DNA of 10,088 nt from Spirochaetales bacterium (GCA_007130025.1 SLTF01000114.1:1-10088); one strand, 5' to 3'. Positions 1 through 7,094 are shown, numbered from the stretch's first letter. The notes: generated from the sequence alone by a model not told the origin. Numbers and translations: made by a program.

Positions 1-56
1 ACCACAACCGCGAAGGTTCTGTTCGCGGGCATTGATGAGGGTGTTTCGGACGTCAC
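1..56 (-). CDS. Start of an unidentified gene, third in the signalling operon (partial)
   Basis: Only the first 18 codons are visible before the window edge; they read MTSETPSSMPANRTFAVV from a GTG start. The GTG overlaps the stop codon of the upstream hybrid kinase as GTGA. A perfect AGGAGG lies 9 bases upstream, inside the last codons of the kinase. An in-frame ATG at 32 is an alternative start, but it lacks a nearby ribosome site. The hydrophobic run at the edge (FAVV) could be the first beta strand of a receiver domain or the start of a membrane segment; the visible part is too short to tell. Its position suggests a partner of the kinase, such as a response regulator, but that is inference from context only. 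Confidence 0.6.
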   Translation of the reverse strand, partial: MTSETPSSMPANRTFAVV

Positions 57-3000
57 GTGCGTACGCCTCCTGTTGTGATCGGGAATGCACGACGGATTTC
101 GCGTTCCGCCGCGCGAAACTCGCGTTCGAGAAGCGCTGCCGATGCGGCGAACGATTCGAGGTCTTCGGCGGTGGCATCGGCTTCCAGTCTGGTGGCAACG
201 GCTCGCATGCGCTCGGCGCCAACGTTAGCACTCGCGCCCTTGATCCGGTGCGCCTGGTGGCGCACCCCCCTGGTATCGTTGTCGGCTACATGGCGCTCGA
301 GAAGGGCAATCTGTTCCGGCATATCTTCGAGAAACAGCTCCGCCACCGTTGCGGCGAGCTCTTCGTCGTCCATCATGCGCTGCACCATGGTCGCGTAGTC
401 AAATATGGAAGCTTCATCGGGTGGGCTCGCGGGAGAGTCGGCTGCGTGGCCACCGTAATCGGTGGACGGTGCGGCGGGCGCGGCCGGCGGCAGCCAGCGA
501 TCCAGCACCGCGGCGAGCGTTGCGGGCAGCACCGGCTTTGCCACGTAGTCGTTCATTCCCGCGTCGAGACAGCGCTCGCGATCCCCCTGCATGACGTGGG
601 CGGTCATCGCGATAACCGGGATCGCGTGGTTCAGAGCGGAAGATCGCTGATCGCGGATTACCTGCGTCGCTTCGAGCCCGTCCATTTCGGGCATCTGCAC
701 GTCCATCAGTACCAGGTCGTACGGAATGGTCGAAAGCGCGGTCACGGCCTCTGATCCATCCGCCACCGCGTCGACCTTGAGCCCCATCTTTCTCAAGATA
801 CCCAACGCGACTCGCTGATTGGTGATGTTGTCTTCCGCCAGGAGGACCCGCGCGCTCCGATCGGAAAACGGTGTTGTCGACTCGCGGGCTGCGTGGCGGG
901 TAACGAAGGGCTGGGCTGCGCGGGGCCGTGGGTCCTCAGAGAGCGCGAGTGCCAGAACGTTCTTCAGGTCCTGACTGCGAATCGGCTTTGTCGCGTAAGC
1001 GCAGAACCCGATCTCCTCCACGCGTCGGCGGTCACCCCGATTCCCCAGGGAGGTCAGCATCACCATCCGGATGCCGTTGAGCTCACCCTCGCGCTTGATC
1101 TCGCGACCGAGCGTCTCGCCGTCCATTCCCGGCATCTGCATATCGATCACCGCGAGCGGATAGGGGTTTCCCCGTCCGACGGCGTTTCGCAGCTCGTCGA
1201 GCGCGGAGTTTCCGTCGCTCACGCACGTGGGAAACATTCCCCACGAACGCATATGTGCGGTGAGAATGTCGCGATTGGTCGCGTTATCGTCGACCACCAG
1301 GACCGATACGTCCTTGAGGTCGGCGGGCACGGGCTGGATTCGTTCCGGCTGAACCGTCTGGAGCGCCATTCGCACCGTGAACCAGAACTCAGAGCCGCGA
1401 TCGAGTTCGCTCGTTACCCCGATGGTCCCACCCATCAGGGTCGCCAGCTCCCGGGAGATGGCGAGGCCCAGGCCGGTTCCCCCAAACCGTCGCGTGGTCG
1501 TTCCGTCGACCTGCTGAAACTTCTGAAAGAGGGTATCGATCTTGTCCGCGGGGATCCCGATTCCGGTGTCGCGCACGGTGAAGTGAAGCACAACGACGTC
1601 ATCGCTCACCTCGTCGGCGGACACCCGTACCGACACTTCGCCGCGATCGGTAAACTTGACGGCGTTGCCGGCGAGGTTGGTGAGAATCTGCCGCAGTCGC
1701 CCGGGATCCCCACGGAGCAGAATGGGCACCGAAGGATCAACATCGCAGATGAACTCAACTCCCTTCTCCTGCGCGCGCACCGCCAGCGTGCCGGCAAAGT
1801 CGTGCATCAGGCTCTCGAGGTCGAAGTCAAGCTCTTCGAGATCGAGGCGATGTGCTTCGATCTTTGAATAATCGAGGATGTCGTTGATCAGCGTCAGCAG
1901 GGCATCACCGCTGGTACGAACGATCTCGGCGTAATGTCGCTGTTCCTCGGTGAGCGGAGTGTCGAGCAACAGACCGGTCATCCCGATGACGCCGTTCATC
2001 GGCGTACGGATCTCATGGCTCATGTTTGCCAGGAACTGGCTCTTCGCCACGTTTGCCGCCTCCGCACGCTCAGCCAGTCGCTGCGCTTCTTCCGTTGCCC
2101 GCGCGAGTTCCCGGTTGATCTCGCGCACCTGCAGCTCGGATACCTTCCGCTCGGTGACGTCGCGGGCAGCGGCGTAGATGAGGTCGCCCACCGGTTGCGA
2201 GCGCCACTCAATCCAGCGGTAGGTTCCGTCCTTGCAGCGGTACCGGTTCTCGAAGCTTGTGACCTCGTTCTGATCCCTCAGTTGTGACAGCGTCGCCACG
2301 GTCGCATCCACGTCCTGCGGGTGCACGAACTGCAGGAAGGGCTGTCCCGCGAGCTCGGACAGCGAATACCCCAGCACCCGCTCCCACTCGGGGTTGAGCC
2401 GGACGAATTCTCCGGCGGTATTTGCGATGCAGAGCATATCGAGACTGGACGAAAAGAACGTGTCGAGCTCGTCGCTTTTGCGCTGCAACTGCTCGCTCGT
2501 ACTCCGTGCCTTGACCGCGGCGTCCTCCAGCGGTTTCAAGAGGAGGGCCGGGATCAGGTAGATGCGGGTGATCAGCGCCGCGATCGTCATGAGCAGGGCG
2601 GCACCAACGATGGCCGCGAGCAGTCGGCGGGTTGCTCGCTGTTCCACCAGAGCGTGCCGCTCGGACACGGTCGCGATGTCAGAGCGAAGCTCTTCAACCT
2701 GAATGCGCACCACGTCGAGCATGGCGGACGCTTCGTCCGTCCGATGCTCCGAGAAGAGCGCAGCGGCCGACGCCGCGTTGCGGTAGAGGCGCGAAAAGTG
2801 CTCCAGGAGGCCTGGATCAACCGTGGCCAGGGAGGCCGAGATGGAGTTCGCCCGGACGGCGGCATCGGCCAGATCGGGCATGCTGTTGATCAGCGACGCT
2901 CGCGTCAGATCGCCGAGCATCTGCTCGATATCGCGGGTGATCTCAAACAGTTCAATGCGACGACGGGACGCCGTCTGGGCATCCGACAGAAACGCTCTGG

Positions 3001-3085
3001 CCGACACCCCCACGATGAGCAGCGCGAGCACTGCAATCAACAGCGAAGGCAGCCAGATTCGGCGATGCGATTGGGCGCGCGTCAC
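53..3085 (-). CDS. Membrane hybrid sensor histidine kinase (PAS-HisKA-HATPase-REC-REC-Hpt)
   Basis: A 1010-residue hybrid kinase that would autophosphorylate on ligand sensing and pass phosphate through internal receivers to a C-terminal Hpt. Order: membrane segment about 11-32; periplasmic, mostly helical region 33-153; second segment about 154-180; PAS about 205-315; short coiled coil 315-350; HisKA with SHEIRTP and phospho-His357; HATPase with N-box Asn474, DTGIGI at 506-511 and GGTGLGL at 535-541; receiver 1 about 592-715 (Asp599/600, phospho-Asp648, Lys700); receiver 2 about 745-865 (Glu751, Asp752, phospho-Asp795, Lys850); Pro/Ala-rich linker 866-890; Hpt about 892-1000 with HRIKG and phospho-His946. 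All phosphorelay residues are present, so it looks fully active. The GTG start overlaps the stop of the upstream binding-protein gene (GTGA), with GGAGG 7 bases upstream. The output partner is probably encoded downstream, off the left edge. Confidence 0.96.
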   Translation of the reverse strand: MTRAQSHRRIWLPSLLIAVLALLIVGVSARAFLSDAQTASRRRIELFEITRDIEQMLGDLTRASLINSMPDLADAAVRANSISASLATVDPGLLEHFSRLYRNAASAAALFSEHRTDEASAMLDVVRIQVEELRSDIATVSERHALVEQRATRRLLAAIVGAALLMTIAALITRIYLIPALLLKPLEDAAVKARSTSEQLQRKSDELDTFFSSSLDMLCIANTAGEFVRLNPEWERVLGYSLSELAGQPFLQFVHPQDVDATVATLSQLRDQNEVTSFENRYRCKDGTYRWIEWRSQPVGDLIYAAARDVTERKVSELQVREINRELARATEEAQRLAERAEAANVAKSQFLANMSHEIRTPMNGVIGMTGLLLDTPLTEEQRHYAEIVRTSGDALLTLINDILDYSKIEAHRLDLEELDFDLESLMHDFAGTLAVRAQEKGVEFICDVDPSVPILLRGDPGRLRQILTNLAGNAVKFTDRGEVSVRVSADEVSDDVVVLHFTVRDTGIGIPADKIDTLFQKFQQVDGTTTRRFGGTGLGLAISRELATLMGGTIGVTSELDRGSEFWFTVRMALQTVQPERIQPVPADLKDVSVLVVDDNATNRDILTAHMRSWGMFPTCVSDGNSALDELRNAVGRGNPYPLAVIDMQMPGMDGETLGREIKREGELNGIRMVMLTSLGNRGDRRRVEEIGFCAYATKPIRSQDLKNVLALALSEDPRPRAAQPFVTRHAARESTTPFSDRSARVLLAEDNITNQRVALGILRKMGLKVDAVADGSEAVTALSTIPYDLVLMDVQMPEMDGLEATQVIRDQRSSALNHAIPVIAMTAHVMQGDRERCLDAGMNDYVAKPVLPATLAAVLDRWLPPAAPAAPSTDYGGHAADSPASPPDEASIFDYATMVQRMMDDEELAATVAELFLEDMPEQIALLERHVADNDTRGVRHQAHRIKGASANVGAERMRAVATRLEADATAEDLESFAASAALLEREFRAAEREIRRAFPITTGGVRT
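66..71 (-). promoter_or_regulatory. Shine-Dalgarno for the downstream partial gene
   Basis: Reads AGGAGG on the minus strand, 9 bases before the GTG at 56, embedded in the codons for the kinase C-terminus. It is the main reason for believing a coupled gene starts here rather than at the ATG at 32. Confidence 0.6.
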
Positions 3086-4011
3086 GGGGTTGCCTCCGCG
3101 GGGACAAAGCCGGACTCACGGATGATTTTCTGCCCTGCGGCGACGCGGACCAGCAAGGCGAGCGCCTGCGCACGCGCGTCGCCGGTGCGATGCACGAGCA
3201 ACAGCGGTCGCGCGAGCGGGTAGGTTCCATCGGCGATGGTCGCGGCGGTTGGCGATACCCAATCCACATCGATGATCCGAATGGGCATGCCGGCTTCCGT
3301 GGCGCGCACGGCATCCGCCATCGAGACGTAACCTACCGCCCCTACCGAGCCGGCGACCCAGAGAATGGTCTCCAGATTGGCCCCGGATTCCCACGAGGTT
3401 GATGCGATACCCGTATTCGAACCACTGACGTTCCCTCGAGCGGGGCTTACCAGGCCACTGTAGTCCTCAAACACCGGCAAGGTTCCGCGCTCCGTTGACT
3501 TGGACACCAACACCACCGGATGGTCAAACCCCGAGATGCTCCATCGCCCGGCCTGCCCCGTGTACAGCGACCGGATCTCGTCACGGGAGAGCGTTCGCAC
3601 CGGGTTGGCCTGATGGACGATGACCGCCACCGCGTCGTATCCGATGGGAGTCCACGTCACGTCCCGGCATTCATCAACCTCCGGTGGGCGCGAAACCATG
3701 CCGACGTCGGCTGTGCCGTCACACACGGCCGAAACAGCACCATTGCTGCCGCCTCCGCGGATATCGGCCGCAACGCCCATAGGCTCAGCGATGCGTGCCG
3801 CGATTGTTTCCATGATGGGCTGTACGGTGGTGGACCCCACCACGCGCAGCAGGGACCCGGAGCGCGGCTGATCGGCGCTCATCGAAGCCGCAGCGAGCGT
3901 GAACAGCAGGAGGCACGCGCTGAAGCGGGTTGCGAGACACCGGCGAGCGGGTGTTGATGAGTTGAGGAGACAATGTGCCGATCGGTACGGCTCAGACGGT
4001 TGAGGATGCAC
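3082..4011 (-). CDS. Secreted phosphate-type solute-binding protein (PBP_like_2 / PstS-like)
   Basis: A 309-residue periplasmic binding protein of the PstS-like superfamily. The N-terminus is a Sec signal with an unusually long, Arg-containing n-region (about 1-30), a hydrophobic core ACLLLFTLAAA at 32-42 and a likely cut after SMSA (46). The mature part begins with the family motif VGSTTVQPIM (58-67), then GGGSNGAVSAVCDGTADVGM (86-105). A second ligand-loop region, SKSTERGT at 170-177, replaces the GSGT motif of classical PstS, so phosphate is plausible but not certain. The GTG start has GGAGG 5 bases upstream. No Pst permease or ATPase genes are adjacent; the next gene is a translationally overlapping hybrid kinase. 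I infer a role as ligand-sensing co-receptor for that kinase. An orphan transport component is the alternative. Confidence 0.88.
   Translation of the reverse strand: MHPQPSEPYRSAHCLLNSSTPARRCLATRFSACLLLFTLAAASMSADQPRSGSLLRVVGSTTVQPIMETIAARIAEPMGVAADIRGGGSNGAVSAVCDGTADVGMVSRPPEVDECRDVTWTPIGYDAVAVIVHQANPVRTLSRDEIRSLYTGQAGRWSISGFDHPVVLVSKSTERGTLPVFEDYSGLVSPARGNVSGSNTGIASTSWESGANLETILWVAGSVGAVGYVSMADAVRATEAGMPIRIIDVDWVSPTAATIADGTYPLARPLLLVHRTGDARAQALALLVRVAAGQKIIRESGFVPAEATP
3093..3097 (-). promoter_or_regulatory. Shine-Dalgarno for the hybrid kinase
   Basis: GGAGG on the minus strand, 7 bases before the GTG at 3085 and inside the end of the binding-protein gene. It supports translation start at the overlapping GTGA. 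Confidence 0.6.
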
Positions 4012-4016
4012 AGCTT

Positions 4017-4021
4017 CCTCC
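4017..4021 (-). promoter_or_regulatory. Shine-Dalgarno deciding the GTG start of the binding protein
   Basis: GGAGG on the minus strand, 5 bases before the GTG at 4011. It favours this start over internal ATG codons, despite the long signal-peptide n-region that results. Confidence 0.55.
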
Positions 4022-4074
4022 GATGGTTTTTTGAAAACGGGCGAATCCCGAAACGGCCGGGAATTCTTTCAGCA

Positions 4075-4087
4075 ATGATCAGATCAT
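4075..4087. promoter_or_regulatory. Palindrome ATGATC-A-GATCAT, possible operator
   Basis: A perfect inverted repeat with 6-base arms and a 1-base centre. It covers most of the predicted -10 and the start point of the binding-protein operon, where a repressor would act. No regulator gene is next to it and the site matches no operator I recognise. Confidence 0.35.
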
Positions 4088-4129
4088 ATAACAAGTTTAA
4101 CGGATTAATCAATAAAAAAAGAGTTTTTT
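4083..4129 (-). promoter_or_regulatory. Probable promoter of the binding protein-kinase operon, with UP-like A/T tract
   Basis: On the minus strand, TTGATT (4107-4112) and TATGAT (4083-4088) are 18 bases apart, matching sigma-70 consensus at 4/6 and 5/6. Just upstream of the -35 lie an A6 run, CTC and a T7 run (4114-4129), like an UP element. The predicted transcript starts near 4076, giving a leader of about 65 bases. The AT-richness stands out from the GC-rich surroundings. Confidence 0.5.
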
Positions 4130-4160
4130 GTATCGATTATTGGGCGTTTGTCGTCGTCTC

Positions 4161-4189
4161 TTCACGTACGCCCGCGAAAGGAGTACAGT
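4161..4189 (+). promoter_or_regulatory. Weak candidate promoter of the aldo/keto reductase gene
   Basis: TTCACG (4161-4166) and TACAGT (4184-4189) are 17 bases apart, each matching 4/6 of the sigma-70 hexamers. Nothing better was seen between the divergent operon promoter and the gene. Predicted start is near 4196. Confidence 0.22.
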
Positions 4190-4227
4190 TCCATTCGCTG
4201 ATTGATGAACCAAAGCGTTGGGCAACA

Positions 4228-4233
4228 AAGGAG
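4228..4233 (+). promoter_or_regulatory. Shine-Dalgarno deciding the start of the aldo/keto reductase
   Basis: AAGGAG 6 bases before the ATG at 4240. It fixes this start against the same frame extended back to 3973. Confidence 0.7.
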
Positions 4234-4239
4234 AGAGGC

Positions 4240-5322
4240 ATGAAGTATCGAAGACTGGGAAACACCGGACTGATCGTGAGCGCCGTGGCGCTGGGAACGA
4301 TGCAGTTTGGCAAGAAGATGAACATGGGTGGACTGGACCAGGACGCCACCAGCGCGATGATCAAGTTTGCCCTGGACCGCGGGATCAATTTCATCGATAC
4401 CGCCGACGTCTACAGCCTCGGCGAGAGCGAAACGCTGATTGGAAACGCAATCAAGGGCATGCGCGAGGAGCTGGTGGTGGCAACCAAGGCGCGCCTGCCC
4501 ATGAGCGAGAACCTCAACCGCAGCGGCGCCACGCGCGTTAACATCATGCGCGGCGTTGAGAGCAGCCTGCGGCGTCTGCAAACCGACTACATCGATCTCT
4601 ACCAGATTCACGGCTGGGACAGCAACACGCCACTGGAGGAAACGCTGCGTACCCTGGACGACCTGGTCCGCCAAGGCAAGGTCCGCCACATCGGCTTCAG
4701 CAACTATCTCTCGTGGCAGGGTGCAACCGCCCTCGCGCTGCAGGAGAAACTCAACCTGGAGCGGTACGCGACGGCGCAGATGTACTACAGCCTGGTCGGG
4801 CGCGGACTGGAGCATGAGTTCCAGAGCTTTGCTGAGTACCACAACGTGGGCATTCTGGTGTGGAGCCCGCTTGCCGGTGGATTCCTGAGCGGCAAGTACG
4901 ACCGCGACAATCCCGCCCCATCGGGGACCCGCTTTGCCGAAGCCGGGCCGTTTGTGCCGTTTGACCGCGAAATGGGCTACCGGGTGGTGGATGCGCTTCA
5001 GAAGGTGGCGAGCCAACACGGGGTCTCTCCGGCGCGCGTGGCGCTGGCCTGGACCCTCGCCCGCCCGGCGGTATCGAGCGTCATCATTGCCGCCCGGAAG
5101 CACGAGCATCTGGACGACAATATCGCCGCGGTTGATCTGGAGCTGTCTGCCGAAGACATTCGCGTTCTGGACGAGGCAAGCAATCCGGGAACACCCTATC
5201 CCAAGTGGATGGTGCTGCAGCTTGACGTGGCCGAAGATCCCCGCCCCAAGGCGCTCTACCCCGAGCGCTACGCCGACGGAGGGCCGTGGCGCGACCTCCG
5301 TGGCACATCCTGGAAGGGGTAA
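4240..5322 (+). CDS. Aldo/keto reductase family oxidoreductase
   Basis: A 360-residue cytoplasmic NAD(P)H-dependent reductase of the (beta/alpha)8 AKR superfamily (PF00248), typically reducing aldehydes or ketones to alcohols. The N-terminus MKYRRLGNTGLIVSAVALGT is characteristic. The catalytic tetrad is Asp53 (FIDTADVY), Tyr58, Lys83 (VATKAR) and His124 (YQIHGWD). GKVRHIGFSNY at 146-156 and SPLAGGFLSGKY at 209-220 are standard family blocks. The tail after about 315 is longer than the minimal fold and ends RGTSWKG. The start is the ATG with AAGGAG 6 bases upstream; the open frame continues to 3973 but that stretch is intergenic and partly inside the divergent gene. The gene converges, 18 bases apart, on the aldolase-MtnA fusion. 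It might reduce the aldehyde made there, but the two genes are not co-transcribed and the true substrate cannot be read from sequence. Confidence 0.93.
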   Translation: MKYRRLGNTGLIVSAVALGTMQFGKKMNMGGLDQDATSAMIKFALDRGINFIDTADVYSLGESETLIGNAIKGMREELVVATKARLPMSENLNRSGATRVNIMRGVESSLRRLQTDYIDLYQIHGWDSNTPLEETLRTLDDLVRQGKVRHIGFSNYLSWQGATALALQEKLNLERYATAQMYYSLVGRGLEHEFQSFAEYHNVGILVWSPLAGGFLSGKYDRDNPAPSGTRFAEAGPFVPFDREMGYRVVDALQKVASQHGVSPARVALAWTLARPAVSSVIIAARKHEHLDDNIAAVDLELSAEDIRVLDEASNPGTPYPKWMVLQLDVAEDPRPKALYPERYADGGPWRDLRGTSWKG

Positions 5323-5340
5323 TGTTCGTTCGAAGAGCCG

Positions 5341-7089
5341 TTATTGTCCAAACAGTTCCTGCAGCGCCCGCTCGTAGGGCGGGCGCACGACTCCGCGGTC
5401 GGTGATAAATCCGGTAACCAGTTCGTGCGGCGTCACGTCAAACGCCGGGTTTCTCACCTTGATTCCCACCGGAGCGGTGCGCCGCGCCCCAAACGAGGTC
5501 ACCTCGTCCGCGTCCCGCTCTTCGATCTCGATGTCACGTCCCGTTGTCGTGTTGAGGTCAACCGTGGAACTCGGACACGCGACGTAGAACGGGATATCGA
5601 AGTGCTTTGCCAGGATGGCAACGCCCAGGGTGCCGATCTTGTTTGCCACGTCGCCGTTTGCCGCGACGCGGTCGGTACCCACAATGACCAGATGGATAAG
5701 GCCCTGCTGCATCATCGCGGCGGCCATATTGTCGGTGATAGTGTAGACATCGATTCCCGCCTGTTTCAGTTCCCACGCGGTAAGGCGTGAGCCCTGCAGG
5801 AGCGGCCTGCTCTCATCCGAGTAGACACTGAAGGAAACCCCTCGCTCGTGGGCAAGATACATTGGTGCGGTGGCGGTGCCGTAGTCTGAGGTCGCAAGGC
5901 GCCCCGCATTGCAGTGCGTAAGGATACCCACACCATCCTGAATGAGCGATACACCGTGAATACCGATACTGCGGCAGAGTTCGATATCTTCTTCATGAAT
6001 CCGGCTCGCCTCTCCCGTGACCAGCTCGAGCAGCTCGGCACCGGACGACGCCTGGCTGCGCTCGGCGAAGCGCACAACCCGGTTCACTGCCCAACTCAGA
6101 TTTACCGCGGTGGGCCGGGAACTGCTGAGGTAGACTGCCGCATCGCGCAGTTCGGCGAGGAACAATTCACGATTCAGCCCGGCTTTGTTCTGCATCGCGA
6201 CGACCAGCCCGTACGCGGCTGCTACGCCGATCGCGGGAGCACCGCGCACCTTGAGCCGTTTGATAGAGTCCCACACCTGTTCAACCGTGGCCTGTTCTTC
6301 CAGAACGACGCGATTGGGAAGCTCGGTCTGGTCCAGAAGGATGAGCCGGCCGTCCTGCCACTCGATGCTCCGAACAGGACGAGACTTATCCTGGGGTGCT
6401 TGACGGCCATCGTCCAGTTCTTCCGCACACGGAACGACTGCTCCGGACACGCCATAGAATCCGCGAAGACCATGGAGCTCCTCTAGTTGATCACGGGAGA
6501 ACGGTTTTGCACCGCCGAGGGCGTGGGCAGCCAGCAGGATCTCGGCACTGCGCTCGAGCTTCTCGAGTCGGGCGAAGGCCTCGGAGAGTGACGTTCCCAC
6601 CGTGACACTGCCGTGCCGGGCCAGCATGACCACATCGGAGTGCCGGATCAGCTCCCGCATCGATTGCGGAAGAGCGTCCGTGCTGGGAGTAGCGTACGGA
6701 GCAATCGGCACGCGGCCAAGACCCACCACAATCTCGGGAAGCATGCAGGTATCAAGCGACGCCTCTGCGAGCGTGTAGGCAACCGCGATCGGCGGATGCG
6801 CGTGAATGACCGCCCGGATCTCCGGTCGGCGTCGATACGCTTCGACGTGAATCTTGTACTCGGTTGATGGTCGCCGCGAGTCGTTGATTGGCTCTCCTTC
6901 CATATCGATCACGATCGGGTCGGCTTCGGTCATTTCTTCCTTGCGGATTCCCGACGGAGTAATCAGCAGTTGCCCGTCATCGAGCCGAACGGAGAGGTTT
7001 CCATCAGTGGCGCACACCAGACCGGCCGCGTGAACCTTGTGACTGTACCAGACGATCTGAGCTCGTGCGTCTCTCTCTGTGGGCAGCAT
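5341..7089 (-). CDS. mtnA: Fusion of class II aldolase and S-methyl-5-thioribose-1-phosphate isomerase (MtnA)
   Basis: A 582-residue cytoplasmic bifunctional enzyme. Residues about 5-215 are a class II aldolase (PF00596): Glu77 (STEYKIH), His96 and His98 (IHAHPP), and His159 (ARHG). These sit at a constant +4 offset from Glu73, His92, His94 and His155 of E. coli FucA, so the zinc site and catalytic acid are intact. The acid lying before HxH argues for aldolase rather than MtnB dehydratase. Residues about 238-570 are MtnA (IF-2B fold): RGAPAIG at 282-288, Cys393 (THCNAG) and Asp473 (GTDRVAANGD), with the same 80-residue spacing as Cys160/Asp240 of B. subtilis MtnA. The linker is about 216-237. 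MtnA converts (5-deoxy- or 5-methylthio-)ribose-1-phosphate to the ribulose-1-phosphate; the aldolase would cleave it to DHAP plus acetaldehyde or methylthioacetaldehyde, as in the DHAP shunt. The ATG has AGGAGG 5 bases upstream. No matching kinase or phosphorylase is in the window. A dehydratase role for the N-domain is less likely but possible. Confidence 0.93.
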   Translation of the reverse strand: MLPTERDARAQIVWYSHKVHAAGLVCATDGNLSVRLDDGQLLITPSGIRKEEMTEADPIVIDMEGEPINDSRRPSTEYKIHVEAYRRRPEIRAVIHAHPPIAVAYTLAEASLDTCMLPEIVVGLGRVPIAPYATPSTDALPQSMRELIRHSDVVMLARHGSVTVGTSLSEAFARLEKLERSAEILLAAHALGGAKPFSRDQLEELHGLRGFYGVSGAVVPCAEELDDGRQAPQDKSRPVRSIEWQDGRLILLDQTELPNRVVLEEQATVEQVWDSIKRLKVRGAPAIGVAAAYGLVVAMQNKAGLNRELFLAELRDAAVYLSSSRPTAVNLSWAVNRVVRFAERSQASSGAELLELVTGEASRIHEEDIELCRSIGIHGVSLIQDGVGILTHCNAGRLATSDYGTATAPMYLAHERGVSFSVYSDESRPLLQGSRLTAWELKQAGIDVYTITDNMAAAMMQQGLIHLVIVGTDRVAANGDVANKIGTLGVAILAKHFDIPFYVACPSSTVDLNTTTGRDIEIEERDADEVTSFGARRTAPVGIKVRNPAFDVTPHELVTGFITDRGVVRPPYERALQELFGQ

Positions 7090-7094
7090 GAAGT

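Noticed and set aside
893..1867. Long plus-strand open frame (324 codons) opposite the hybrid kinase
   Set aside because: It is antisense to the conserved HATPase and receiver-coding region, has no recognisable domain, and is expected as a shadow frame in GC-rich coding DNA.
3973..4239. 89-codon N-terminal extension of the aldo/keto reductase frame
   Set aside because: It begins inside the divergent binding-protein gene, crosses the AT-rich promoter region, and resembles no AKR N-terminus. The ATG at 4240 has a strong Shine-Dalgarno and starts exactly at the family motif.
4205..4243. 12-codon upstream frame (MNQSVGQQRREA) whose stop overlaps the AKR start as ATGA
   Set aside because: There is no ribosome site at normal spacing (AAGGAG at 4178-4183 is 21 bases away) and no regulatory signature in the peptide; a chance frame is likely.
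4162..5109. 315-codon minus-strand open frame opposite the aldo/keto reductase
   Set aside because: It is antisense to the complete AKR catalytic region and has no known motif or ribosome site.
5323..5340. Intrinsic terminator between the convergent AKR and fusion genes
   Set aside because: The 18-base gap and its flanks show no GC stem followed by a T run on either strand.
5341..7089. The fusion as an artefact of a frameshift joining two separate genes
   Set aside because: The frame is continuous, with a plausible linker of about 20 residues, no internal start with a Shine-Dalgarno before the MtnA half, and normal domain lengths on both sides.
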